DNA of 21,082 bases from Anaerolineae bacterium (GTDB taxonomy: Bacteria; Chloroflexota; Anaerolineae; 4572-78; NAK82), in contig JAUVPY010000002.1 of assembly GCA_030598425.1 (NCBI GenBank), forward strand, positions 1 through 21,082, written 5' to 3'. Positions 1-7,326 of the stretch are shown in pieces. The position numbers and the translations under genes are program-made. Below the pieces are notes generated by a model that was not told the origin of the DNA, did no database searches, and saw nothing but the letters and a program-made list of their open reading frames with translations. Position 1 is the stretch's first letter. Every line of letters begins with the position of its first letter.

Positions 1-1063
1 CGTATTTAACGCCGACCATCAGAGTATTGCTGGAGGTAATCACCAACCCCCCGTTCTGGCTCGCATGCTGGATGGCGTAGCGTACTTCTTCTCGCGCCTC
101 ATCCGGTGTGCCAGCTACCAGGGTGTCACAGTCTGATCCACCAAACAGGCAAATCTGATCCCCATACAACTCCTTGAGTTTGGCCAGGTCCATGCCGATT
201 GAGGGTTGTATACCGTGCCAGCCGTCAATACCGGCTTCGATCATCATAGGCAGAATCTTCCACGTTGTGCCGTCGGTATGCTTGATGAGATATCGGCCTC
301 GCGCGTGCGTTTCGTCGCAAATCCTTTTCAAGGAGGGGAAAACGTACTGGCGGAAGTGCGCCGGACTCATCATCGGGCCGGTGGTGCCACAATAGTCAGA
401 TCCCGGCAGCACCGCATCGCATCCCACTTCGAACAAGGCATTTTGCTCGATGATCGTTCGCTCGGTGTAGGCCTCGGTCGCCCGCTCTACAAACTCGGGC
501 TGCGTGATCATACGCATCAGAAACTCTTGCAGCCCGACGGTCTCATCATAAGGGAAGCTGCCATCCACAGCAGGTCGCCCCAAAATGAAATGAGTTCCGC
601 CCAACTCCTTAACGATATGCTCCGCGACCTCTAGCTGTGACTCGTCGATTGGCTCTGGGGGGGGGATATCCTCCACCGACATATCGGGAAACTCGATGCG
701 AATAGCGTGGCCTTCAATCTCAGGCGAAAAGGCCCACTCACTGCCATCAGGAAAACGCCACTTATACTCCTCGATAAACTCCGGCACTTCATAGCTGGGA
801 CGCCGGGGCGGAACCAGCGGTGCCGGGGCGAAGTCCCACTCGAACTTGCGCGCCAGGGCCACGATATCCCGCTTGTAGCTCTCGACGATCTCGTCCCGTC
901 GTCCCTGCCAGTATGCCTGGTATTCCTTCCACTTGGCTCGGTAGAGTGTTTCGTGCCCCAATGCTCTTTCGGTGATGGTGTAGTCCACGCCAATCTCCCC
1001 AACTGGCACCCGGTCCACATTGCGGTGCTCAAGAGCGGCGATCATCCGGCTTTTTGGAAGCAT
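1..1063 (-). CDS. UroD-fold (uroporphyrinogen decarboxylase/methyltransferase family) protein, 3'-partial
   Basis: The reading frame is open from ATG at 1063 through the left edge of the window (354 codons, no stop), so the C-terminus is missing. GGAG lies 6-7 nt before the ATG, inside AAAGGAG. The N-terminus (MLPKSRMIAALEHRNVDRVP) has the opening of COG0407/PF01208 proteins, where an Arg-rich helix is followed by xDRVPV. The later MMSP.HFRQYVFP segment (about residues 231-243) and GGSDCDTLVAGTPDEAREEV (309-328) also fit the UroD barrel. At the place where methyltransferase-type members have a zinc-binding HxC, this one has HTD (H262, D264). It follows the KDG kinase gene after 51 nt. True heme-pathway UroD is unlikely, given the sugar context and the insertion around residues 80-140. 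Substrate unknown; family assignment is firm. Confidence 0.85.
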   Translation of the reverse strand, partial: MLPKSRMIAALEHRNVDRVPVGEIGVDYTITERALGHETLYRAKWKEYQAYWQGRRDEIVESYKRDIVALARKFEWDFAPAPLVPPRRPSYEVPEFIEEYKWRFPDGSEWAFSPEIEGHAIRIEFPDMSVEDIPPPEPIDESQLEVAEHIVKELGGTHFILGRPAVDGSFPYDETVGLQEFLMRMITQPEFVERATEAYTERTIIEQNALFEVGCDAVLPGSDYCGTTGPMMSPAHFRQYVFPSLKRICDETHARGRYLIKHTDGTTWKILPMMIEAGIDGWHGIQPSIGMDLAKLKELYGDQICLFGGSDCDTLVAGTPDEAREEVRYAIQHASQNGGLVITSSNTLMVGVKY

Positions 1064-1114
1064 CTCTGTCTCCTTTCAAACGTAAACAGGGACTACAATC
1101 CCAACTCCAGTCAT

Positions 1115-2155
1115 TCAGCGTGAGACACGGCCTGATACATCGCCGCCCATCAGCTTCTCGACCTCAGCGACAGTCACCATATTGAAATCGCCAAAGATGG
1201 AGTGTTTCAGGCAAGAAGCGGCCACCGCAAAATCCAACGCCTTCTGCCGATCATCCCCGTAGGTGCGCAGGTCATAGATCAGCCCGCCCATGAATGAGTC
1301 ACCACCCCCTACCCGGTCCACGATGTGGGTGATATCGTAGGTGGGACCAAGGTAGAATTCCCCCTGGTCCCACATCACTCCCGACCAGGTGTTGTGGCTG
1401 GCGGAAATGGAGCCGCGCAGGGTGATGGCAATTGTCTTTAAGTTGGGAAATCGTTTCGCCAGTTCCTCGCACACATAGTGATACTTGTCAGCTTCGACCA
1501 CCCCCGCGGTCACGTCTGTCTCGGGTGCTCTGACGCCGAAGACCTTGTCGGCGTCTTCCTCATTGCCGATGGCCACGTCGCAGTGACGCACCAAGTCAGG
1601 CATCACTTGGCCTGGCATCTTGCCCCACTTCCAGAGCTTCTTGCGGTAGTTCAGGTCGCACGAGACGGTCAAGTCCATCTCCTTGGCCAACTGAACCGCT
1701 TCCAGGCACACGTCGGCTGTCCCTGCCGAGATGGCCGGGGTGATGCCTGTCCAATGGAACCAATCGGCATCGGCGAAGACCTGTCGCCAATCAATCATTC
1801 CCCGTTCGATGGTAGCGATGGCCGAGTTAGCCCGGTCATAGACCACCTTGCTGCCGCGCTGCACGGCCCCCATCTCCAGGAAATAGATGCCCAGCCGCTC
1901 ACCGCCGCGCACGATCTTGTTCACGCCTACGCCGTGCTGACGTAGGAACTGAATGCAGGCGTCACCCAGGTCGTTGTCGGGCAGGCGAGTGACGTAATCC
2001 ACCGGCAGGCCGAAGTTGGCCAGCGATGCAGCCACGTTAGCCTCGCCGCCGCCGTAGATCACATCAAGTGAGCGGGCCTGGCCAAATCGCAGAAACCCTG
2101 GCGGCGACAGCCGCATCATAATTTCTCCAAAGGTGACAACTTTGTTAACCACCAC
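1115..2155 (-). CDS. kdgK: 2-keto-3-deoxygluconate kinase (PfkB family)
   Basis: 346-residue ribokinase/PfkB-family sugar kinase, predicted to phosphorylate 2-keto-3-deoxy-D-gluconate (KDG) to KDPG in the cytoplasm. Visible family marks are the substrate-side GGGEANVA (35-42), DLNYRKKLW (168-176), GNEEDADKVFG (198-208, seen in KdgK-type members), and the C-terminal signature DRVGGGDSF (280-288) with D286 as expected catalytic base. The usual DTxGAGD appears as DRVGGGD, which I recall from this KdgK-like subgroup. The start is GTG at 2155, with GGAG 7 nt upstream. It lies directly downstream of kduI-kduD, which make its substrate, with an 83 nt gap. A 2-keto-3-deoxygalactonate or other ketose kinase activity cannot be excluded, but context favours KDG. 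Confidence 0.87.
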   Translation of the reverse strand: MVVNKVVTFGEIMMRLSPPGFLRFGQARSLDVIYGGGEANVAASLANFGLPVDYVTRLPDNDLGDACIQFLRQHGVGVNKIVRGGERLGIYFLEMGAVQRGSKVVYDRANSAIATIERGMIDWRQVFADADWFHWTGITPAISAGTADVCLEAVQLAKEMDLTVSCDLNYRKKLWKWGKMPGQVMPDLVRHCDVAIGNEEDADKVFGVRAPETDVTAGVVEADKYHYVCEELAKRFPNLKTIAITLRGSISASHNTWSGVMWDQGEFYLGPTYDITHIVDRVGGGDSFMGGLIYDLRTYGDDRQKALDFAVAASCLKHSIFGDFNMVTVAEVEKLMGGDVSGRVSR

Positions 2156-2238
2156 GGCGAAACTCCTATTTCTCTCTTTGAAACCTGATCTGACAGGGAG
2201 AAATGGTAAGGCTGGCAGCTCGTTGGTAGAAGGCCTTC

Positions 2239-3006
2239 CTACCTCCCCATCCAGCCACCGTCCACGGTCAAAATGGTCCCGTGAACGTAGTCAGAGGCGC
2301 TTGAACTCAAGAAGAGAACCGCCCCTTTAAAATCATCTGGATGGCCCCATCGCCCGGCCGGAATCCGCTCTAAGATGGCTTTGTTGCGCGCCTCGTCCGC
2401 TTGTAGGGCGGCCGTGTTGTCGGTGGCGATATAGCCGGGCGCAATGGCATTCACGTTAACCCCGTGGGATGCCCACTCGTTGGCCAGGGCCTTCGTCAAC
2501 TGCCCAATCCCTCCCTTGCTGGCAGAATACCCAGGCACGAGAATACCGCCCTGGAAGGTCAACAACGACGCCGTGAAGACAATCTTGCCATACCCGCGCC
2601 TGACCATCTCCTGTCCAATCTCGCGGCTCAGAACAAACTGCGCATTGAGGTTGACCTCAATGACCTGGTCCCAGTATTCGTCTGGATGCTCAATCGCCGG
2701 TTTGCGCAAGATGGTGCCGGCGTTATTGATCAGAATATCAATGCGGGGAAAATCGGCCTTGACCTGCTCAATAAAGGCATAAAGCGCCTGGCGATCTGAA
2801 AAGTCACAGGCGTATCCGGTGAAGTTGCGACCTGTGGCGGTTATCTCCTGCTCTATTTCGCTGCCATGGGCCTCTAGCGAGGCACTGACGCCGACGATGT
2901 CCGCCCCAACCTCAGCCAAAGCGTTGGCCATAGCGCGGCCAATGCCCCGCCTGCACCCGGTGACCAACGCTGTCTTGCCATCTAATCTGAATAGATCCAA
3001 AATCAT
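2239..3006 (-). CDS. kduD: 2-dehydro-3-deoxy-D-gluconate 5-dehydrogenase (SDR family)
   Basis: 255-residue classical short-chain dehydrogenase. KduD interconverts 2,5-diketo-3-deoxygluconate and KDG using NAD(H), the step after KduI. Seen in sequence: nucleotide loop TGCRRGIG (16-23), NNAG (94-97), and the catalytic set S147, Y160, K164 (YSASK). The tail PAGRWGHPDD...VDGGWMGR closely matches known KduD C-termini. The start ATG overlaps the TGA stop of kduI by 4 nt (ATGA), indicating translational coupling. The length matches E. coli KduD (253). Position between kduI and the kinase strongly supports the specific name over a generic SDR. Confidence 0.9.
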   Translation of the reverse strand: MILDLFRLDGKTALVTGCRRGIGRAMANALAEVGADIVGVSASLEAHGSEIEQEITATGRNFTGYACDFSDRQALYAFIEQVKADFPRIDILINNAGTILRKPAIEHPDEYWDQVIEVNLNAQFVLSREIGQEMVRRGYGKIVFTASLLTFQGGILVPGYSASKGGIGQLTKALANEWASHGVNVNAIAPGYIATDNTAALQADEARNKAILERIPAGRWGHPDDFKGAVLFLSSSASDYVHGTILTVDGGWMGR

Positions 3007-3833
3007 GCTATCTCTTCCATCCCAATTGCATCCATGTCGCCGAAGTCCTGGTTCTCACCGCCCATAGCCCACACAAAACAGTAATTGCTGGTACCAGCGC
3101 CCGCATGGATGGACCAACTGGGCGATATCACCGCCTGACCCTCTCTGACAACGATGTGCCGAGTTTCGTGCGGCTGCCCCATGAAGTGGAATACCAAGGC
3201 ATCCCCTTCCAGGTCAAAGTACATATAGACCTCGGACCGGCGCTCATGGGTATGGGCCGCCATGGTGTTCCAGACACTCCCTTCGGCCAGTTCGGTAAAC
3301 CCCATGACCAGTTGGCAGCTCTGTATACCTTGCGGGTGAATATACTTGTAGATGGTGCGTCGGTTGGCCTCTGCCTGACTGCCCAAATGCACGGGATCGG
3401 CTACTTCGAGCCCGGCGTGCTGGGTCGGGTAGCTGGTGTGAGCCGGCAAACTGATTAGGTAGAAACGGGCCGGATTATTTGCGTTAAGCGTCGAGAGCTC
3501 AATCACCTGGCTACCCCGGCCGATATACACTATTTCTTTATTGGCAACGGGATACTCTTGGCCGTCAACTCGGACGCCCCCCGGGCCGCCGATGTTGAAC
3601 GCCCCAATCTCGCGGCGTTGGGCAAAGTAATCAGCCGCCAGCTCTGGGCCAGCCTCAAGCGACAAGGGAGTAGTGGTTGGTAGCGCTGAACCAATCACCA
3701 ATCGATCTATGTCCGAATAGACCAGTTTTAGCTCACCTGGCACAAAGAGGTCATCTACCAGAAAGCTCTGCCTGACTTCAGCCGTATTCATTCTTTCAAA
3801 GCGCCGCGGATCGGGTGCATATCGTACTTCCAT
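3003..3833 (-). CDS. kduI: 5-dehydro-4-deoxy-D-glucuronate isomerase
   Basis: 276-residue cupin-fold isomerase that converts 4-deoxy-5-keto-uronate (from unsaturated uronic acids released by lyases or unsaturated hydrolases) to 2,5-diketo-3-deoxygluconate. The four zinc ligands known in E. coli KduI are present at nearly identical positions: H194 and H196 in AAHTHERRSE, E201, and H243 in WSIHAG. GGPGGVRVDGQEY (82-94) and the IHPQGIQSCQLVMGFTEL segment (165-182) are also typical. GGGAG-type ribosome site (AGGGAG) lies about 8 nt before the ATG at 3833. First gene of a tight kduI-kduD pair; a 133 nt gap separates it from the upstream hydroxyacid dehydrogenase and may hold a weak promoter. Its presence means the host handles unsaturated uronates, as from pectin. 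Confidence 0.93.
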   Translation of the reverse strand: MEVRYAPDPRRFERMNTAEVRQSFLVDDLFVPGELKLVYSDIDRLVIGSALPTTTPLSLEAGPELAADYFAQRREIGAFNIGGPGGVRVDGQEYPVANKEIVYIGRGSQVIELSTLNANNPARFYLISLPAHTSYPTQHAGLEVADPVHLGSQAEANRRTIYKYIHPQGIQSCQLVMGFTELAEGSVWNTMAAHTHERRSEVYMYFDLEGDALVFHFMGQPHETRHIVVREGQAVISPSWSIHAGAGTSNYCFVWAMGGENQDFGDMDAIGMEEIA

Positions 3834-3899
3834 TTTCTCAACTCCCTTCGAATGACCATGTCTGTTGGTAGCTTTGATGCTCGCTCTGGTGCATATAAT

Positions 3900-3929
3900 G
3901 CTATAAGCGGCTCAGCTTAGGTTTGTTAA
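3900..3929 (-). promoter_or_regulatory. Weak candidate promoter upstream of kduI
   Basis: In the 133 nt gap before kduI the minus strand has TTAACA (3929-3924, five of six matches to TTGACA) and TATAGC (3905-3900, four of six matches to TATAAT) with an 18 nt spacer. This could give kduI-kduD-kdgK an internal promoter. The gap is AT-rich on this strand. The match is modest, so it may be chance. Confidence 0.25.
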
Positions 3930-3966
3930 GTTCATTCTATCACCATTTGATTTGAGGAGCAACGTT

Positions 3967-4995
3967 TTAGACGGAACGGGAGTTGAACTCACGTCGTTGA
4001 AACGAATATGCGGTTTTGCCCTCAACTTCTGGGTTGACAACCGTCTCTGGCCAGATACCCTGGACAATATCAACGGCAAGTTCGCAGGCGTCGCGGTATA
4101 GGTCAATCCGGCTCTCTGCGGAGCTGAAGGCGATGTGAGGTGTAAGGATTACGGTGTCAAACTCACGTAGTGGCGAGTCAAGGGGGGGTGGCTCTTCCTC
4201 AAACACGTCCAGGCCAGCACCCGCCACTTTGCCAGCGCCAAGCGCCTCTATCAGAGCAGCTTCATCAATTACCGGTCCCCGGCTGGTGTTGACGATGTAT
4301 ACGCCCTCTTTCATCGAGTTGAATTCGCTGGTACTCAGCATGTGATAGGTTTCGTCAGTTAGTGGGGGGTGGAGCGATATGAAATCGGCACGCATCAGCA
4401 ATTCGTCCAGGGGCACTTTTTTCACTCCATAGCGGGAGGCTGTCTCGGCGTCAACGTAAGGGTCATAGGTAACTACGGTCATGCCGAAGCCGCTCACCCG
4501 CTTGGCCAGGGCGCGGCCAATGCGTCCAAAGCCGATGAGGCCCAGCGTGCTGCCCTTTATCCGATAGCGCGTTGGTAACCCGGTGCCAGACCAATTCCCA
4601 GACCGGATGGAGCAATGGTGCCAGGTTACGTGCTTGGCAAGATCCATGAGCAACGCCAGCGCGTGGTCGGCTACGTCGTCTGTGCAGTAGGCCGGAACAT
4701 TGCAGACCGGGATGCCGATTTTGGTGGCACTTGCCAGGTCAACGCTGTCATATCCGGTCCCCACGCGCACGATGCCCCGGCATCGTTCAAGACCTTGGAT
4801 GACTGCCTGGTTGAGCAAGGGACGCACCGATTGAATCATCACCACATCGGCAATTCGCGATAGCTCCAGGGCAGCTTCAGGGGTACGGTGCTGCCTGGCG
4901 ACCCATTCAATACCGCGGTCGGCAAGCTCCCCTTCCACCCAATCTGGGGGAGGCTCATCATAGTCAACCAATACTGCTCTGAAGGAGAATTCCAT
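3967..4995 (-). CDS. D-isomer-specific 2-hydroxyacid dehydrogenase (CtBP/phosphoglycerate dehydrogenase-like)
   Basis: 342-residue NAD-dependent D-2-hydroxyacid dehydrogenase. Seen: dinucleotide loop GFGRIG (155-160) followed by Asp178 at the end of the next strand (favours NAD over NADP), and the catalytic triad R239 (NTSRG), E268 (EEEP) and H287 (TPHIA). It should reduce a 2-keto acid or oxidise a D-2-hydroxyacid in the cytoplasm. The family is broad (glycerate, lactate, phosphoglycerate and CtBP-like enzymes), so the substrate is uncertain. Genes on both sides act on keto-sugar acids, which suggests a glyoxylate/hydroxypyruvate or sugar-keto-acid reductase. AAGG lies 8 nt before the ATG at 4995, and the preceding gene stops only 10 nt upstream. 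The C-terminal ~20 residues look like a non-conserved tail. Confidence 0.85.
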   Translation of the reverse strand: MEFSFRAVLVDYDEPPPDWVEGELADRGIEWVARQHRTPEAALELSRIADVVMIQSVRPLLNQAVIQGLERCRGIVRVGTGYDSVDLASATKIGIPVCNVPAYCTDDVADHALALLMDLAKHVTWHHCSIRSGNWSGTGLPTRYRIKGSTLGLIGFGRIGRALAKRVSGFGMTVVTYDPYVDAETASRYGVKKVPLDELLMRADFISLHPPLTDETYHMLSTSEFNSMKEGVYIVNTSRGPVIDEAALIEALGAGKVAGAGLDVFEEEPPPLDSPLREFDTVILTPHIAFSSAESRIDLYRDACELAVDIVQGIWPETVVNPEVEGKTAYSFQRREFNSRSV

Positions 4996-5005
4996 AGCTC
5001 ATGCC

Positions 5006-6007
5006 TTAGAGTGCCAATATGTGTTGCCAGATTGACGGATCAACGGGGATGCCATTCACCAGGTTTTCCTGGCGGATTCTAAGCGCACGCTCTCCCGGAT
5101 AAAGAACTTCGCCATCCTCTGCGACGGGGATGCCTTTATGCAGATCGTCGATGACATGATCGACAATCTGATTGACCAACGTTGAACCGCCGGACTTAGT
5201 CACATCAAAGGCGATGAACACTTGTGATACGCCATATTCAGACTCCTGTTGACCGATCTGATATGTCGCCTGTCCCCCAGACATAAGCGTGGCGATCAGG
5301 TCCAAGAGCAGGGCCAGCCCCGACCCCTTCCAATAACCGATGGGCAAAGCCCGTTCAGACTCGATGATGGCACCGGGGTCTTGCGTAAGATTGCTGTGGA
5401 TGTCAAACCCACCTGGGACGGGTAACATTGCCTTGTTCCGTTGTGCGGTCTCCAACTTGCCGTAGGAGAACTGCGTCATCGCCATATCCAGCACGACCGC
5501 CCCGTTTTGACGTGGCACTGCCAAAATCAAGGGGTTGTTGCCCACACGGGAGTCACGTGCCCCCCAGGCAGGCATATTAGGTTTTGTGTTCGTCCAGCAT
5601 ATAAACGTAAAGCCGGCTTCGGCAGCCTGCCAGCCGTAAGCACCACCTCGCATCCAGTGATTGGTGTTTCTAAGCCCAACGCACCCTACCCCATACTCGC
5701 GGGCAAGTTCAAGAGCGCGTTCGGTGCAGGTAAAGGCATTCACGGGGCCAAGCCCTAGCTTTCCATCCCATTGCTCCCATGCACCGAAGGAGGCCACTTT
5801 TCCCAGTTCGACGTCGGCCTTAAAGTAGCCCTGTCTGATCTGCTCAACGAAACCTGCAAACCTGTTTACGCCGTGCGAGGCAACACCGTCCAGGGTATTT
5901 TCGGCCAATATCCGTGCACACAAGGCTGCTCTGTCTGGCGCTAGGCCTACCTTGAGCAGAACACGTTCAAACTCTTTTTGCATTTCAGTAAAGGGTATAC
6001 GTATCAT
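5006..6007 (-). CDS. dlgD: 2,3-diketo-L-gulonate reductase-like Ldh2-family dehydrogenase (YiaK/DlgD type)
   Basis: 333 residues in the malate/L-sulfolactate/L-lactate (Ldh_2, PF02615) family. The sequence tracks my recollection of E. coli YiaK (332 aa): SHGVNRF (44-50, with the family His), LRNTNHWMRGGAYGW (112-126), ICWTNTKPNMPAWGA, and PIGYWKGSGLALLLDLIATL near the C-terminal third. YiaK reduces 2,3-diketo-L-gulonate to 3-keto-L-gulonate with NADH. I place the start at ATG 6007, not the longer in-frame start at 6061, because GGAGGGAG lies just upstream of 6007 and residues from there align with the YiaK N-terminus. The hydroxyacid dehydrogenase gene follows after 10 nt. No yiaL-S partners or L-xylulose/gulonate genes are seen, so the physiological substrate may be another keto-sugar acid. 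Confidence 0.8.
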   Translation of the reverse strand: MIRIPFTEMQKEFERVLLKVGLAPDRAALCARILAENTLDGVASHGVNRFAGFVEQIRQGYFKADVELGKVASFGAWEQWDGKLGLGPVNAFTCTERALELAREYGVGCVGLRNTNHWMRGGAYGWQAAEAGFTFICWTNTKPNMPAWGARDSRVGNNPLILAVPRQNGAVVLDMAMTQFSYGKLETAQRNKAMLPVPGGFDIHSNLTQDPGAIIESERALPIGYWKGSGLALLLDLIATLMSGGQATYQIGQQESEYGVSQVFIAFDVTKSGGSTLVNQIVDHVIDDLHKGIPVAEDGEVLYPGERALRIRQENLVNGIPVDPSIWQHILAL

Positions 6008-6076
6008 AGCTCCCTCCAGATTGACGCACGGCAGCTCTTCGGTTATCGTGCTGATCTCCACTATTACACACTCTGG

Positions 6077-7207
6077 CTAGCGCAGCGGATAGCGGCCGTG
6101 ATTATGAGCGGCTTGATACACAGCCCAGACATTTTCACCCGGCACGTCCGCTTCGATATTATGCACGCTGGCCAAAATGTAGCCTCCGCCAGGGGCCAAA
6201 TCCGAGATACGTCGCCTCACTTCCGCTTTGACATCCTCCGGGGTTCCGAAAGGCAGTACCTGCTGCGTATCAATCCCACCCCAAAACGTGAGATTCTTTC
6301 CAAATTTGCGCTTGAGGCGAGCGGTGTCCATGTCCGCAGCCTGAACCTGGACGGGGTTCAGAATTTCGACGCCCAACTCAATCAGGTCCGGGATGGCATA
6401 GTAGACTGAGCCGCAACTATGAAACCACAGCTTGGCCTGCGTTTTGCCCCGAATGGCCTCGATCAATTCTTTCATACGCGGCTTGATCATCTCTCGGAAC
6501 ATCTGGGGGGAAATCACTGGTCCACTTTGCATGGCAATGTCATCTTTGAAAGCGATGATGTCAATATAGGGACCGACCGCGTCCAGGAAGGTGGAGACGA
6601 TGTCAATCTCAACAGCAAGGATACGGTCCATCATCTCTTCAGCGAAATCACGATTAGCCGCCAAGTCCAGGAGAAAGGTGTCAAAGCCACGCACCATCTG
6701 CGCCCGTTCGAAAAAATGGCCCGCGAATTCGCCGAGAAGGGCATACGGTGTATTTTCCTGCAGATACCTGGCCTTTTCTGCCAGACCGGTCACCAAATTG
6801 GGGTTTTTGCCATCAGGCCAAGAGTAACTTGCCAAGTCACTTCGGGTGGCGTTTCTCAAAGGATATTCGACAATGTTGAAGCAGAGGCCATCCTCCGTTC
6901 GCCGCCAGACTGTCCCCCAGTGGTCAACCAGTTCCGTCGCCGATAATAGATCGGGATTGTAGGCACTACCCCCCACTCGAATTCCACGTACGTCGGCACC
7001 CACTAACTCCAGAACCGTTTCTGATGGTTTTGCCAATTGCCCGACTACGTCCCACATCTCAATTTCTTCCTCAATTCCGAGGACTTTGAGCAGACGTTCG
7101 TAGGCCAGGATATGGATACCCGTCGGACCCACACTGCCCAGATCAATCGGCACACGATCCGGTTCCTCGTGGTTTAGTGCTGTTAACACACGTTCGCGAG
7201 CGTTCAT
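6077..7207 (-). CDS. UroD-fold protein with HxCG metal motif (COG0407-like)
   Basis: 376 residues from ATG 7207 (MNARERVLTALNHEEPDRVP, the typical opening of sugar-cluster UroD-like proteins). GGAGG lies 11 nt upstream; a TTG start at 7225 is possible but would overlap that site. Seen: FHSCGS (H263, C265) at the place where methylcobalamin:CoM methyltransferase-type members bind zinc; ISPQMFREMIKPRMK; GGIDTQQVLPFGTPEDV; and SVHNIEADVPGENVWA near the C-terminus, where methyltransferases carry a third Cys ligand but this protein has His. Members act in heme synthesis, methyl transfer or unknown roles; heme synthesis is very unlikely here. No corrinoid protein is encoded nearby. It sits between the FAD oxidoreductase and the DlgD-like gene. 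Confidence 0.87.
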   Translation of the reverse strand: MNARERVLTALNHEEPDRVPIDLGSVGPTGIHILAYERLLKVLGIEEEIEMWDVVGQLAKPSETVLELVGADVRGIRVGGSAYNPDLLSATELVDHWGTVWRRTEDGLCFNIVEYPLRNATRSDLASYSWPDGKNPNLVTGLAEKARYLQENTPYALLGEFAGHFFERAQMVRGFDTFLLDLAANRDFAEEMMDRILAVEIDIVSTFLDAVGPYIDIIAFKDDIAMQSGPVISPQMFREMIKPRMKELIEAIRGKTQAKLWFHSCGSVYYAIPDLIELGVEILNPVQVQAADMDTARLKRKFGKNLTFWGGIDTQQVLPFGTPEDVKAEVRRRISDLAPGGGYILASVHNIEADVPGENVWAVYQAAHNHGRYPLR

Positions 7208-7326
7208 AGTTCGCCGTACCTCCAAGCAGCGTCGCGGAAGGCTATTCGGTGTCTTCCAGCCAATAGCGGATGGCCGCGCATTCGGAGTCGAGTCCCTTCC
7301 ACCAGAATCCGTTCTTTTCCAGTCAT
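7204..7326 (-). CDS. Possible 40-codon bridging ORF
   Basis: A 40-codon frame starts at ATG 7326, overlapping the TGA of the FAD oxidoreductase gene as ATGA, and ends with TGA overlapping the ATG of the next UroD-fold gene, again as ATGA. That double 4 nt overlap is the layout of translationally coupled genes. The product (MTGKERILVEGTRLRMRGHP at its start) is basic and matches nothing I recognise, and no good ribosome site precedes it. Part of the same stretch is open in another frame, so coding status is doubtful. Confidence 0.18.
   Translation of the reverse strand: MTGKERILVEGTRLRMRGHPLLAGRHRIAFRDAAWRYGEL

Noticed and set aside
206..634. 142-codon plus-strand ORF
   Set aside because: Antisense shadow of the partial UroD-fold gene; no ribosome site and no recognisable domain.
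631..1032. 133-codon minus-strand ORF with a Ser/Arg/Trp-rich product
   Set aside because: It is a shifted frame of the UroD-fold gene that runs from 1063 off the left edge; composition is unlike a protein and the overlapping frame has clear family motifs.
2228..2250. Near-palindrome GGTAGAAGGCCTTCCTACC at the end of kduD as a terminator
   Set aside because: The symmetry is imperfect, it overlaps the kduD stop, and no T-run follows; the kinase gene downstream is expected to be co-transcribed.
6008..6061. Longer start for the DlgD-like reductase
   Set aside because: The 18 extra residues do not match the family, and a strong ribosome site precedes the ATG at 6007.
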